From assembly GCA_030426245.1 (NCBI GenBank), contig JAUHYZ010000002.1, positions 62,001 to 126,000 on the forward strand: 64,000 nt of DNA, read 5' to 3'. Both the position numbers and the translations under genes were made by a program. Origin of the DNA: Alphaproteobacteria bacterium. GTDB taxonomy: Bacteria; Pseudomonadota; Alphaproteobacteria; Sphingomonadales; Sphingomonadaceae. The notes beneath the pieces are model-generated. The model worked only from the letters and a program-made list of their open reading frames with translations. It searched no databases and was not told the DNA's origin. Of the stretch, positions 9,134 to 18,064 are shown piece after piece (the first letter of the stretch is position 1; each line of letters begins with the position of its first letter).

Positions 9134-11403
9134 GCGGCGTTCTCGAAAAGCAGGAGCTCAAGATTGTCGGGACGCGTCCGGTCCGCCCGGATGGTGCGGA
9201 CAAGGTCACGGGCAAGGCAGTCTATGGCGGAGACTATTATCTGCCTGGCATGCTGTGGGGCGCAATCCTTCGCAGCCCTCATGCCCATGCAAGGATCACT
9301 TCCATCGATACGCGTAAGGCAGCTGCTCTGCCGGGCGTGAAAGCGGTCGCCACCCATTCGGACTTCAGAGAGTCGGACGACAGCGACGAGATCAATGCCG
9401 GCGAGACGATGATCGACATCGATGCCGCCGCGCAGATGTGCCTGGCCAAGGACAAAGTCTTTTACGATGGGCAGCCGGTTGCTGCAGTGGCCGCGACCAG
9501 TGCCGAGATCGCCGCAGCGGCGCTGGAGCTGATCGACGTTCAATACGAAGTCTTGCCGCATGTGATCGATATCGAGGATGCGATGCGTGAAGACGCGCCG
9601 GTCCTGCACGACGACATGTTCACCCAGGGTCTGCCCGAAACGCCCAAAACCGCCTCGAACGTCTCGATGCGGATTGAAAAAATAAATGGCGATGCCGATG
9701 CCGCGCTGGCGGATTCAGATGTCGTCGTAACCAGGCGCTACACCACGCAGATGGTGCATCAGGGCTATATCGAACCGCAAGCATGCGTTGCCTCGGTCAG
9801 CGCCGACGGTCAGGCCCAGATCTGGTGCAGCAGCCAGGGGGCTTTCATGGTCCGTTCTGTTGCTGCGGCGGTGACCGGTATGAACCTCTCGGATCTGCGG
9901 GTGGTGCCACTGGAAATCGGCGGTGGTTTCGGCGGCAAGACGACGGTTTATCTCGAGCCTGTGGCGCTGGTGCTTTCCCGCAAGAGCGGACGCCCGGTCA
10001 AGCTGGCGCTTAGCCGTGACGAGGTATTCCGTTCCACGGGGCCGGGGCCGGGCACGATCATCGAGCTGAGCCTGGGTTCGACGAAGGATGGAGTCCTCAC
10101 CGCAGCAGTGATTGATCTGAAATATCAGGTTGGGGCCTTCGCCGGTTCAGGCTGCGGGGCAGGCGTCATGCATGCCTTGGGCTGTTATCGCATCGAGAAT
10201 ACGCGCGTGACGGGCTGCGATGTCGTGAGCAATATGCCCAGTACCAATGCCTATCGCGCGCCGAGCGCGCCTCAGGCGGAATTTGCCGTGGAATGCGCGA
10301 TGGATGAAATTGCCGAACAGCTCGGCATGGATCCGATCGAATTGCGCGAGAAGAACGGCGTCAAACCCGGAGATCCTAGCTTTTCGGGCGCGCCCTTGGG
10401 TCAGATCGCCTTCATGGAGACGCTGGCTGCTGCCAAGTCGCATCCGCACTATTCGGCGCCGCTCGGTCCGAACCAGGGGCGCGGCATTGCAGCCGGATGG
10501 TGGGTCAATCACGGCGGTGAATCGACCGTGATGGTCAGCATCAATGAGGATGGATCGGCAGTTGTCGCGACGGGCAATCCCGACATCGGCGGTTCGCGCG
10601 CCTCTATGGCCATGATGGCGGCAGAAGTTCTGCAGCTGCCGATGCAGAAGGTACGCCCGATCGTGGCGGACACGGCGTCGATCGGCTATTCCATGCTGAC
10701 AGGCGGAAGCCGCACGACGTTCGCCACCGGCAGAGCGGTCTGCGAAGCGGCTGCAGAGGTTGTAGAGATACTCAAATCACGTGCAGCGATGATGTGGGGT
10801 GTCGAACCCGATCAGGTCGAATGGCAAGACGGTGTAGCACGCTGCACCGCACCGGGCAGTGACGAGGAGCCGCTCAGCATCAAGCAGATCGCAAGCCAGA
10901 CGGCAAAGACCGGCGGACCGATCAACGCGGAAATAGTGGTCAATCCGCACGATGCATTGCCGACCTATGGTGTGCATATTTGCGATGTCGAGCTGGACCG
11001 GGAAACCGGCCATGCCAGTGTGGTGCGTTACACTGCCGTACAGGATGTCGGGCGCGCCATTCACCCCAGCTATGTCGAAGGACAGGCGCAAGGCGGTGCC
11101 GTTCAGGGGATCGGTTGGGCGCTGAATGAGGCCTATGTCTTCGACGCGAACGGGCGCATGGATAATTCAGGCTTCCTCGATTACCGGATGCCAGTCGCGT
11201 CGGACCTTCCGATGATCGACACGCTGCTGGTCGAAGTGCTGCACCCGACCCATCCCTTCGGTGTGAAAGGCGTTGGGGAAGTGCCGATCGTCCCGCCTCT
11301 GGCGGCCGTTACGAACGCAGTGTCTCATGCCGCCGGAATGCGTTTTTTCGATCTGCCGCTTACGCCGGATCGGGTTTACGCAGCGCTCAACTCTCAAAGT
11401 TAG
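9130..11403 (+). CDS. Molybdenum hydroxylase large (molybdopterin) subunit
   Basis: The catalytic subunit (757 residues) that hydroxylates an N-heteroaromatic, aromatic or aldehyde substrate using water oxygen. Seen: N-terminal DGADKVTGKAVYGGDY hammerhead domain start, the cofactor-binding EIGGGFGGKT motif, NAYRAPSAPQAEFAVE, and the C-terminal KGVGEVPIVPPLAA carrying the conserved active-site glutamate. The CO-dehydrogenase active-site loop AYRCSFR is absent, so it is not a CO dehydrogenase. The substrate cannot be inferred; aldehyde, carboxylic heteroaromatic or 4-hydroxybenzoyl-type substrates are all possible. Confidence 0.95.
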   Translation: MSGVLEKQELKIVGTRPVRPDGADKVTGKAVYGGDYYLPGMLWGAILRSPHAHARITSIDTRKAAALPGVKAVATHSDFRESDDSDEINAGETMIDIDAAAQMCLAKDKVFYDGQPVAAVAATSAEIAAAALELIDVQYEVLPHVIDIEDAMREDAPVLHDDMFTQGLPETPKTASNVSMRIEKINGDADAALADSDVVVTRRYTTQMVHQGYIEPQACVASVSADGQAQIWCSSQGAFMVRSVAAAVTGMNLSDLRVVPLEIGGGFGGKTTVYLEPVALVLSRKSGRPVKLALSRDEVFRSTGPGPGTIIELSLGSTKDGVLTAAVIDLKYQVGAFAGSGCGAGVMHALGCYRIENTRVTGCDVVSNMPSTNAYRAPSAPQAEFAVECAMDEIAEQLGMDPIELREKNGVKPGDPSFSGAPLGQIAFMETLAAAKSHPHYSAPLGPNQGRGIAAGWWVNHGGESTVMVSINEDGSAVVATGNPDIGGSRASMAMMAAEVLQLPMQKVRPIVADTASIGYSMLTGGSRTTFATGRAVCEAAAEVVEILKSRAAMMWGVEPDQVEWQDGVARCTAPGSDEEPLSIKQIASQTAKTGGPINAEIVVNPHDALPTYGVHICDVELDRETGHASVVRYTAVQDVGRAIHPSYVEGQAQGGAVQGIGWALNEAYVFDANGRMDNSGFLDYRMPVASDLPMIDTLLVEVLHPTHPFGVKGVGEVPIVPPLAAVTNAVSHAAGMRFFDLPLTPDRVYAALNSQS

Positions 11404-11406
11404 CCA

Positions 11407-11658
11407 GTGGCGCGGGTCGTCTTCGTATCGTCGACGTTCGATCAGTTCACGCAAGGCCTGGAAGCGGTTGAGATCCCGGCGTCCAATATATTCGGCCTGG
11501 CGCGCGCGCTGGATCGCCGCTTCCCCGGCCTGGGAAAGGTGATCGAAAATCACGCTTCGATCGCCGTCGACGGCGAAGTGATCCAGTCCTGGACGTTGCC
11601 ACTATCGGAGGACAGTGAAGTCGTGCTGTTTCCGAAAGTCGCTGGCGGCCGGGCCTGA
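11407..11658 (+). CDS. MoaD/ThiS-like ubiquitin-fold sulphur-carrier protein
   Basis: An 83-residue protein with features of the beta-grasp MoaD/ThiS family: an N-terminal strand (ARVVFVSST), a mid-segment resembling the helix with LARALDRRFPGLG, and a C-terminal PLSEDSEVVLFPKVAGG that matches the conserved tail of MoaD. In canonical carriers the chain ends in GlyGly; here two extra residues (RA) follow. It begins with GTG three bases after the molybdenum hydroxylase large-subunit stop, so it belongs to that operon. It may supply sulphur for molybdopterin synthesis or mature this enzyme specifically; alternatively it serves another sulphur-transfer reaction. Confidence 0.75.
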   Translation: MARVVFVSSTFDQFTQGLEAVEIPASNIFGLARALDRRFPGLGKVIENHASIAVDGEVIQSWTLPLSEDSEVVLFPKVAGGRA

Positions 11659-11765
11659 CGGCCTGCCGGAAATAATCTGGAGCCAGGGCGCACTTCCTTC
11701 CCTGCCGATCGCGACAGATCCCTTGCCCGGGCCGGGCTTGTGCGAACTATATCGGCTGAAGTCTA

Positions 11766-13163
11766 TCAGTTGCCGAATTCGCGCAAGCCCCGCTCATAGG
11801 AGCGTTTGTAGGGGCCAAGGCCCTGGCCAATCACTAGCACCGCGATTGTGCCCATGATGATGGTGTTGAGGATCATCGAATATTTGAGCGATCCTTCGTC
11901 ATGGAACAGGAAATCGGTGAACAGGGCGATGATCAGCGGGCTCAATGCGAAGGCGATCACATTGTTGCAGAATTGTACCATGCCGCCGATCTGTCCCCGC
12001 ATCTTGTTGGGAGTTACGAGCTGGAATGCTGCAACGCTAGGCCCGAATCCGATCACGCCAACGAGGCTCGCCGTCGAATAAACGATCAGATAGCCTTCTG
12101 CGGTCGGCATCAGCGGGGCAATGATATGAAGTGGAAGGGAAGCCAGCAGGCCATAGAAGACAATCCTTAGATTGGCGTCTTGCATGCCTTTCTTGGTCCA
12201 AATCTCAGAAAGCTTGGCGCCGAGCATCAATCCGATCGGTGAAACGATCAGAGTAATGACGCCCTTGACCATGCCGACCTTGGACAGCTCCCATCCATAT
12301 TCGCGATGAATGAAGGTTGCACCCCAGACCATCGGCCCTTGCAGCAGCATCGCCTTGATCGCCATGCCTCCGACTGTTGCCAGATAGGTGCGCCAGTCGT
12401 CTCGAATCCATTTGGCGGTTTCGGCAATCGGCGTCTTCTTGGCTGCTTCGCCTTTTCTCAGCCCGCGGCGCGGCGGTTCTTTCGTTGTGAGCACCACCAG
12501 CGCCCATAGCAATCCGGGTGCGCCGACGATTATGAAAGCCCATTGCCACGGCCTGATCACACCGAGATAGGGCACCGCGAGAGGATCGAGGCCTTGCACG
12601 AACAGCAGCACTGTTCCGCCGAGGAAGAACGCCAGCCCCATACCGAGCGTGGAGCCCAGACCCATCGTGCCAGTGGCGAATGCAACCTTTTCGCGCGGCC
12701 AGTTATCCGTCGCGATCGACCAAGCGGCAGGGCCATAGCCGGATTCGCCCACGCCAATGCCCATGCGGGCAACCAGCAGGCTGATATATCCCTGGGCGAC
12801 ACCGCACATGCATGTCGCCGCGCTCCAGAAGGCGCAGGATGCAGCGATGATGTTGCGGCGATTCATATGGTCGGCCCAGCGGCCAACGACGACGGCGCCG
12901 ATGCCGTAAGGCAGAGAAAAGGCCGCGCCCAAAAGGAGAGCCGCCTGCGTATCGCTGATTCCGAAATCGTCCTTGATCGGCTCGATCAGCAGCGAAAGGA
13001 TCGTCCGGTCGAGCACGGTAAACATGACGACCAGCGTGATCACGAAGAGCGAATAATACGCGTCCTTGCGCGGCGGAAGGCTTTCCGCGCTTGTTGCGCT
13101 GGCGCCTGCCGTCGTATCCTCTTCACTACGTGGTGCTGTGGCGGCACTCACTGACTCAGACAT
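11766..13163 (-). CDS. MFS transporter, spinster-like
   Basis: A 465-residue major facilitator superfamily permease of the inner membrane with about twelve hydrophobic segments. Seen: LDRTILSLLIEPIKDDFG in the first transmembrane region and the loop-2 motif GRWADHMNRR, both typical of spinster-like/sugar-phosphate-type MFS proteins common in sphingomonad catabolic clusters. The ATG at 13163 was chosen because GGAGAG lies 7 bases upstream; a longer frame from 13277 has no such site. It is a paralogue of the MFS at 19.1 kb. Downstream of the NHL gene on the same strand, and probably carries a pathway substrate or product. Confidence 0.93.
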   Translation of the reverse strand: MSESVSAATAPRSEEDTTAGASATSAESLPPRKDAYYSLFVITLVVMFTVLDRTILSLLIEPIKDDFGISDTQAALLLGAAFSLPYGIGAVVVGRWADHMNRRNIIAASCAFWSAATCMCGVAQGYISLLVARMGIGVGESGYGPAAWSIATDNWPREKVAFATGTMGLGSTLGMGLAFFLGGTVLLFVQGLDPLAVPYLGVIRPWQWAFIIVGAPGLLWALVVLTTKEPPRRGLRKGEAAKKTPIAETAKWIRDDWRTYLATVGGMAIKAMLLQGPMVWGATFIHREYGWELSKVGMVKGVITLIVSPIGLMLGAKLSEIWTKKGMQDANLRIVFYGLLASLPLHIIAPLMPTAEGYLIVYSTASLVGVIGFGPSVAAFQLVTPNKMRGQIGGMVQFCNNVIAFALSPLIIALFTDFLFHDEGSLKYSMILNTIIMGTIAVLVIGQGLGPYKRSYERGLREFGN

Positions 13164-13347
13164 TCCGCTCTCCACATTTCGAACTGTCTCTTCTGCTATT
13201 TCGGTGACTAATGCGGCTGGTGCATCAGCACTGATATCCGCGGCATGCCTCCGGCCTATGGCGCCACCGGCAGGCAAGCAGATTCACATGCCTGCCTGGC
13301 AATGGCTTGCTCATTCGGGAAATTGGGTATGCTCCAGCCGGAATCGG

Positions 13348-14382
13348 CTATCGCACCCGCCGGAATTTCTGGATCTGGTGAGGCAAGCATTCCTCCATTG
13401 GCGCGCGGCCGAGCCGTCCGCCGAAAGTGCAGCACACTTCCGCAACGTAGAGATCGCCCTTGCTGTCCACCGCGAGGCCGTGCGGCGCGATGAAGTTACC
13501 GGGTGCGGTGCGGTTCTCGCTATCGCCCCCCCAGCGCGCTGCAATTGTGCCGTCGGGGTTGAACACGGTCATCCGGCCGGGCAGGTCGTGATCGGCATAG
13601 CCATGCACGAAGCTGCCCTGCCCCGGTTCGAGCGGGCGCCAAAGTTCCGACACGTAGATCAGGCCGTCCTTGTCGACGGTAACATCGGTCGGTCGCAAGA
13701 TGTCGGTCCAGATGTGCAACAGCTTGCCCGAGCGGTCGAAGATCTGCAGCCGGTCATTCTCGCGGTCGCAGACGATCACGTTCTCGTCATTGTCCAGCGC
13801 GATGCCATGCGGCAAATGGAACTGCCCTGGGCCGGTACCAACTTCGCCCCAACTGTTGAGCAGGTTGCCATCGCTGTCGAAGTGGTGGACGCGGGCATTG
13901 CCATATCCGTCGGCCACGAAGATGTCTCCGTTCTTCGCCAGCGCGACGTTGCAGCAGCCGTTGAACGGCCCGGCGGCGCGCTCAACCGTCTCGTTGTGAT
14001 GGATCTCGATCTTGCGACCCTTGTGCCCGCCATAGCCGGTGTCGGAGGGCTTCTTGGGTTCGCCCATCATCCATTTGAAATTGCCGTCCAGATCGAAAAT
14101 CCGGATCACGCTGTCGCCATTGTCGGTGCAGAACACGTCGCCATCGCGGATGGCGATGCCATGCGCGGTGGTGAACACGCCGTCGCCCCACTTCTTGATG
14201 AAGTTGCCGTCCTGATCGTAGATCATCACGCGTTCGCCCTTGCGGGTGTGCAAATAGACGCGGTCTTCCGCGTCGCATGCCACGTCGGCCACGTCTTCGT
14301 GGCTGTATTCCTCGCCTTCAGGGCATTTTTCCCAGTCCGGGATCAGTTCGAATTGCACCTTGTGCATCGTTTCGGTTGCCAT
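13348..14382 (-). CDS. NHL-repeat six-bladed beta-propeller protein
   Basis: A 344-residue protein composed of NHL-type beta-propeller repeats, for example DQDGNFIKKWGDGVFTTAHG, DSDGNLLNSWGEVGTGPGQF and LPHGIALDNDENVIVCDREN, resembling peptidyl-alpha-hydroxyglycine lyase-type propellers. No signal peptide is evident, so it is predicted cytoplasmic. The start at 14382 has AGGAGAG upstream. Such propellers occur as lyases, lactonase-like hydrolases or scaffolds in catabolic clusters; the reaction cannot be deduced. It lies 184 bases upstream of the MFS gene in the same direction and is divergent from the aldehyde dehydrogenase at 14.8 kb. Confidence 0.9.
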   Translation of the reverse strand: MATETMHKVQFELIPDWEKCPEGEEYSHEDVADVACDAEDRVYLHTRKGERVMIYDQDGNFIKKWGDGVFTTAHGIAIRDGDVFCTDNGDSVIRIFDLDGNFKWMMGEPKKPSDTGYGGHKGRKIEIHHNETVERAAGPFNGCCNVALAKNGDIFVADGYGNARVHHFDSDGNLLNSWGEVGTGPGQFHLPHGIALDNDENVIVCDRENDRLQIFDRSGKLLHIWTDILRPTDVTVDKDGLIYVSELWRPLEPGQGSFVHGYADHDLPGRMTVFNPDGTIAARWGGDSENRTAPGNFIAPHGLAVDSKGDLYVAEVCCTFGGRLGRAPMEECLPHQIQKFRRVR

Positions 14383-14482
14383 TCTGTCTCTCCTTGCGGC
14401 GGTTGCCTCCGCCGCCAATTTCCTGCGGCTTCATTGCCGTCTTTCCCGTTTCGACGCGTCGCGGTTTGCAGAACTGCCGAAC

Positions 14483-14508
14483 ATAGCATGCTATCTAACG
14501 GACGTTAG
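14483..14508. promoter_or_regulatory. Adjacent palindromes, probable operator
   Basis: ATAGCATGCTAT is perfectly self-complementary and is immediately followed by CTAACGGACGTTAG, an inverted repeat with a 2-base centre. Such paired dyads are typical of TetR- or MarR-type repressor sites. A nearly identical second dyad (TAACGTACGTTA) occurs at 20556-20567. The binding protein is unknown. Confidence 0.5.
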
Positions 14509-14601
14509 CCGGAGTTTGCTACCGGTATCAAGCCGTCAACTCGGACACGGACGAATCGTTATCTTATTAGTAGCCTAAGAATCGCTGTTGCCCCAGAATA
14601 T

Positions 14602-14613
14602 TTATCAAGTTAA
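14602..14613 (+). promoter_or_regulatory. MarR-type operator copy a
   Basis: TTATCAAGTTAA, two mismatches from the ideal dyad TTAACATGTTAA, 178 bases upstream of the aldehyde dehydrogenase start. Part of a set of similar sites in this window. Confidence 0.55.
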
Positions 14614-14791
14614 TCTATGTGACGGAGATGGGCCTGTTGGCTCATGCAATCAGACGCTGCTCAATTCCTGCGCGGCGGACAAAATGCATCGGCGCTCGAT
14701 GCGGGGAGAAGAGCATGTACAAGCTTCCGGTTCTCTGCGTGCAGCAGGCCGACCTCAATCACTATCAACACTATCCGCTGGGAGCATTCGC

Positions 14792-16270
14792 ATGAGCGAG
14801 TACAAAATGCCGCAACTCAAACATCCCGACCGCCTGTTTATCGGCGGCGAGTGGGTGAAGCCCAACTCGGGCCGTCAACTTACGATCGTCTCGCCAGATA
14901 CGGAACAAGTCGCCGGACACGTGGCAGAGGCGGACGAGAAGGACATGGACCGTGCAGTCGCTGCGGCGCGCGAGGCGTTCGACAATGGCCCCTGGCCTTG
15001 GATGAGCCCCGGTGAGCGCGTCGAAGCGATGGAGCGGCTGGTGGCGGCATTGCGCCGGCGACATCCCGAACTGGCCGAAGCGTGGTCGCTCCAGATGGGC
15101 GGCCTGCAATCGACGGCTCCCTATCTGACCGAACGCGGCACGATGAATCTCGAAGACGCGATTGCGCTGGGCAAGAAGTTCGATTTCATCAAGGAAGCCA
15201 AATCCGACAGTTCGCCGCACGCCTATATCGTGCAAGAGCCTGTCGGCGTGGTGGCGGCGATTGCGCCCTGGAATGTGCCTTATATGATCATGTGCGCAAA
15301 GCTGGCGCCGTCGCTTTTGTCGGGCTGCACGGTGATCATGAAGCCGTCGCCGGAGACGCCGCTTGAAGCCTACATCATCGCGGAATGCGCGGAAGAAGCA
15401 GGGCTTCCCGCCGGTGTGGTCAATCTGGTGCCGGGTGAACGCGAAGCTTCCGACCATCTCGTGAACAATCCCGGGGTGGACAAGGTGAGCTTCACTGGCT
15501 CCACCCTTGCGGGCAAGCGGATCGCCGAGGTTTGCGGCAGCCGTATCGCGCGCTGCACGCTCGAACTGGGCGGCAAGTCGGCAGCGGTCGTCATGGACGA
15601 CATGCCGATCGAGGAAGCAGCCAATATTCTGGGCGGAGCGATCACTCTTGTGAGCGGCCAGGTTTGCGCAATGCTGACCCGCGCGATCGTCCCGCGGGCA
15701 CGGCATGACGAGTTGGCGGACGCAATCGCAGGTGTGATGCAAAACACCCGCCTGGGCTATTCCAACGATCCCGAAGCGCAGATGGGGCCGCTTGCCATGG
15801 CGCGTCAGCTCGACCGCGTGGAGAGCTATATTCAGGCAGGCCAGTCGGCCGGTGCGGACTTGGTAACCGGTGGTGGCCGTCCGAGCCAGATGAACCAGGG
15901 CTACTTCATGGAGCCCACCCTGTTCGCCAATGTCGACAACGAAATGAAGATTGCCCAGGAGGAGATCTTTGGACCTGTTTTGAGCCTTATTCCCTGTGAG
16001 GACGAGGAAGATGCGGTTCGGATTGCCAATGAGAGCAATTACGGCCTTAACGGTTCGGTCCTGACGCACGACAAGGATGCGGCATGGCGCGTTGCCCGGC
16101 GCATTCGCACCGGCAATGTGGGCCAGAACGGCATGCGCAACGATTTCTCGCTTCCCTTCGGCGGCTTCAAGCAATCTGGGGTTGGACGCGAGGGCGGGAC
16201 ACAAGGCCTCATGCACTATCTTGAAACCAAGACCATTCTGGTCGACGAAGCACCTACAAAACTGAGCTGA
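14792..16270 (+). CDS. Aldehyde dehydrogenase
   Basis: A complete 492-residue NAD(P)-dependent aldehyde dehydrogenase. Seen: AAIAPWNVPYMIM in the cofactor domain, FTGSTLAGK, the catalytic-base glutamate in LELGGKSAAV, the nucleophilic cysteine in SGQVCAMLTR, and the C-terminal PFGGFKQSGVGREGG. Start ATG at 14792 follows GGGAG and gives the family N-terminus (HPDRLFIGGEWVKP); longer in-frame alternatives add no conserved sequence. A strong terminator hairpin follows the stop. It is a paralogue of the truncated gene at the left edge and is probably the aldehyde-oxidising step of the catabolic cluster; it has a MarR-type site upstream. Confidence 0.96.
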   Translation: MSEYKMPQLKHPDRLFIGGEWVKPNSGRQLTIVSPDTEQVAGHVAEADEKDMDRAVAAAREAFDNGPWPWMSPGERVEAMERLVAALRRRHPELAEAWSLQMGGLQSTAPYLTERGTMNLEDAIALGKKFDFIKEAKSDSSPHAYIVQEPVGVVAAIAPWNVPYMIMCAKLAPSLLSGCTVIMKPSPETPLEAYIIAECAEEAGLPAGVVNLVPGEREASDHLVNNPGVDKVSFTGSTLAGKRIAEVCGSRIARCTLELGGKSAAVVMDDMPIEEAANILGGAITLVSGQVCAMLTRAIVPRARHDELADAIAGVMQNTRLGYSNDPEAQMGPLAMARQLDRVESYIQAGQSAGADLVTGGGRPSQMNQGYFMEPTLFANVDNEMKIAQEEIFGPVLSLIPCEDEEDAVRIANESNYGLNGSVLTHDKDAAWRVARRIRTGNVGQNGMRNDFSLPFGGFKQSGVGREGGTQGLMHYLETKTILVDEAPTKLS

Positions 16271-16277
16271 TGGAGCG

Positions 16278-16306
16278 GCAAGGGGGCTCATTGACAGCCC
16301 CCTTGC
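16278..16306 (+). terminator. Rho-independent terminator after aldehyde dehydrogenase
   Basis: Perfect 11-bp arms GCAAGGGGGCT / AGCCCCCTTGC around a 7-base loop, followed by TCTT. It lies 8 bases after the aldehyde dehydrogenase stop. Confidence 0.8.
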
Positions 16307-16379
16307 TCTTCAACGCTCAAGAGAGAACGAACAATTGGGCAGGCGCCGGCGTATGGCCGCGTTTGAGCAGGAGCAGGCA

Positions 16380-17366
16380 ATGGCGGAAGAAGACGCCCCG
16401 TTCACACCCGTCCATGTGAAGGCGAAAGACGTTGCGCCGCCGACGACGATCAGTTCGGTCGCCCAGCGTCTGCTTTCCGATGCAGCATCCAATCCGCGAA
16501 TGACCTGGCCTCCTGCCGAAGACAAGGACGCCTGGCGCCGGCGCATGGCCGAGCCCGATGAACGGCGCGCGAAGATGGTCGAGACCATGATGGCAAGCAC
16601 GACGGCCGATGTGGAAACGATCAAGATTGCGGATGTGCTCTGCTATGATTGCACTCCGCGTGGCAAGGCAGGGCAGGACCTGCCGGTTTATGTCTTTGCC
16701 CATGGCGGCGCCTTCGTTGCAGGGGGCGGCGATTTTGCGATGGCCCAGGGTGCACGATACGCCGATGGCCTGGGCGTCAGAGTGATTGCAGTCGATTATC
16801 GCATGCCGCCCGACGATCCGTTTCCCGCTGCGCCGCAGGACTGCGTGGCTGTGTACAAGGCGTTGATCGAAACGGTCGATCCGGCCAGGATCGTGCTGGG
16901 CGGCAGTTCGGCCGGAGGCAATATTGCCGCTTCGGCTACACTGATGATCCGCGATCAAGGATTGCCGATGCCGGCCGGTTCGATCCTGTTGACGCCTGAA
17001 GTGGATCTGACCGAATCCGGCGACACGTTTCGGACGAATGAAGAGCTGGATGTGGTGCTCAAGGGCGGGCTACCGGACTGCAACGCCCTTTATGCCGATG
17101 GGCATGATATGCGCGATCCGTATCTTTCGCCGCTCTTTGCCGACTTTACCAAGGGCTTTCCGCCAACGATCGTCCAGTCCGGCACACGCGATCTGTTTCT
17201 GTCTAACTCGGTTCTGATCCATCGCAAGCTGCGAAATGCAGGTGTCGAGGCAGAATTGCATGTCTGGGAAGCCATGCCTCATGGCGGTTTCACGATCGGC
17301 GACGCGCCCGAGAACACCGAGATTCGCGAAGAGCTGGCCCGTTTCATTAAGCGGGTCATCGGCTGA
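16380..17366 (+). CDS. Alpha/beta hydrolase fold-3 (HSL-family) esterase
   Basis: A roughly 328-residue carboxylesterase of the hormone-sensitive-lipase family. Seen: the oxyanion motif AHGGAFVAGG, nucleophile elbow GSSAGG, a candidate acid in the TRDLFLSNS region, and the histidine in MPHGGF. It could hydrolyse the ester or lactone made by the Baeyer-Villiger monooxygenases encoded 8-12 kb downstream; that link is an inference. ATG at 16380 is chosen because AGGAG precedes it; an ATG at 16353 in the same frame would add nine residues. No signal peptide. Confidence 0.9.
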   Translation: MAEEDAPFTPVHVKAKDVAPPTTISSVAQRLLSDAASNPRMTWPPAEDKDAWRRRMAEPDERRAKMVETMMASTTADVETIKIADVLCYDCTPRGKAGQDLPVYVFAHGGAFVAGGGDFAMAQGARYADGLGVRVIAVDYRMPPDDPFPAAPQDCVAVYKALIETVDPARIVLGGSSAGGNIAASATLMIRDQGLPMPAGSILLTPEVDLTESGDTFRTNEELDVVLKGGLPDCNALYADGHDMRDPYLSPLFADFTKGFPPTIVQSGTRDLFLSNSVLIHRKLRNAGVEAELHVWEAMPHGGFTIGDAPENTEIREELARFIKRVIG

Positions 17367-17450
17367 CAGGATCGGCTGAAGCGTTCGGGGGAATGGCCTT
17401 ACCGAACCGAGCATCTGCGCTATTGCGCGCGGCGGCAGTTTGATACACAA

Positions 17451-17462
17451 TGAACATGTTAA
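17451..17462 (+). promoter_or_regulatory. MarR-type operator copy b
   Basis: TGAACATGTTAA, one mismatch from the ideal TTAACATGTTAA, 28 bases upstream of the first possible start of the SnoaL-like gene, a position suited to blocking its promoter or leader. Confidence 0.6.
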
Positions 17463-17489
17463 ATACCTAAGGCCGGCAGGTAAGCGGGC

Positions 17490-18008
17490 ATGCTGGGTGA
17501 TTGGCGATGGAGAGGTGAATTGAGCGGGCAGCCGGACCCTGCGGCATTGCAGTACATGATCGACAAGATGGAGATCGGCGAATTGCAGAGCCGCTACATG
17601 TATGCGCTCGACTGGCAAGACGCGGAAATTTATGGATCCGTCTTCACAGAAGACGCTGTCTTGTCCTGGCCCGAGGGCCATGCCGAAGGCCGTGCAAACA
17701 TCCAGGCCGCTTGCGCCAGAATGCGCGAATTCGTGCGCAAACGGGATGAAGCCGACGCTCCGGCCAAACCGGCGCGGCTCAGGCATTTCCTGGCCAATCG
17801 GGTGATCGAAGTGAAGGGCGACCGCGCCCGGGCCGTGGCCTACTGGTTCGACCTCAGCAACGATAATCAGCCGCGCTGGCCCTACATCCCGGCCTACGGT
17901 TTCTATGAAGACGAACTGGTCCGAACGCCTGACGGTTGGCGGTTCACTTCGCGCAAAATCTACAACGAAATCTCCGGAGAATCTCCGGCCGAAAATCCTG
18001 CCTGGTAG
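17490..18008 (+). CDS. SnoaL-like / NTF2-fold protein
   Basis: A 162-172-residue NTF2-superfamily protein of the SnoaL-like type found beside ring-hydroxylating oxygenases and steroid/terpenoid degradation genes. Seen: the typical start LQYMIDKMEIGELQSRYMYA, the FTEDAVLSWPEG strand region, and the C-terminal DELVRTPDGWRFTSRKIY that marks the last strands. The start is uncertain: ATG at 17490 has a weak GGCAGG site, whereas TTG at 17520 is preceded by GGAGAGGTGA and begins just before the conserved part. A MarR-type site lies upstream and a DUF6282 hydrolase gene follows, so the two are probably one operon. Confidence 0.88.
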   Translation: MLGDWRWRGELSGQPDPAALQYMIDKMEIGELQSRYMYALDWQDAEIYGSVFTEDAVLSWPEGHAEGRANIQAACARMREFVRKRDEADAPAKPARLRHFLANRVIEVKGDRARAVAYWFDLSNDNQPRWPYIPAYGFYEDELVRTPDGWRFTSRKIYNEISGESPAENPAW

Positions 18009-18064
18009 GGCGGAACGAGCTTCAAGGTGGCCCGCCCATGAGGGCCGCGGAATGTGAGGAAGAA

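Larger units (their letters stand above)
14383..14791. promoter_or_regulatory. Divergent regulatory region, NHL protein / aldehyde dehydrogenase
   Basis: About 410 bases without a convincing gene between two divergent genes. It contains a 12-bp perfect palindrome ATAGCATGCTAT (14483-14494), an inverted repeat CTAACG-GA-CGTTAG (14495-14508) directly beside it, and one copy of the MarR-type near-palindrome (14602-14613). Both divergent promoters probably lie here. In-frame codons ahead of the aldehyde dehydrogenase start are open but show no family similarity. Confidence 0.6.

Noticed and set aside
13066-14508. Long plus-strand frame (480 codons) opposite the MFS and NHL genes
   Set aside because: It is antisense to two genes with clear protein families, its translation has no family motifs, and such frames are expected in GC-rich DNA.
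14771-16291. Long minus-strand frame (506 codons) opposite the second aldehyde dehydrogenase
   Set aside because: The plus-strand frame is a complete aldehyde dehydrogenase with catalytic residues; the opposite frame has no recognisable domain.
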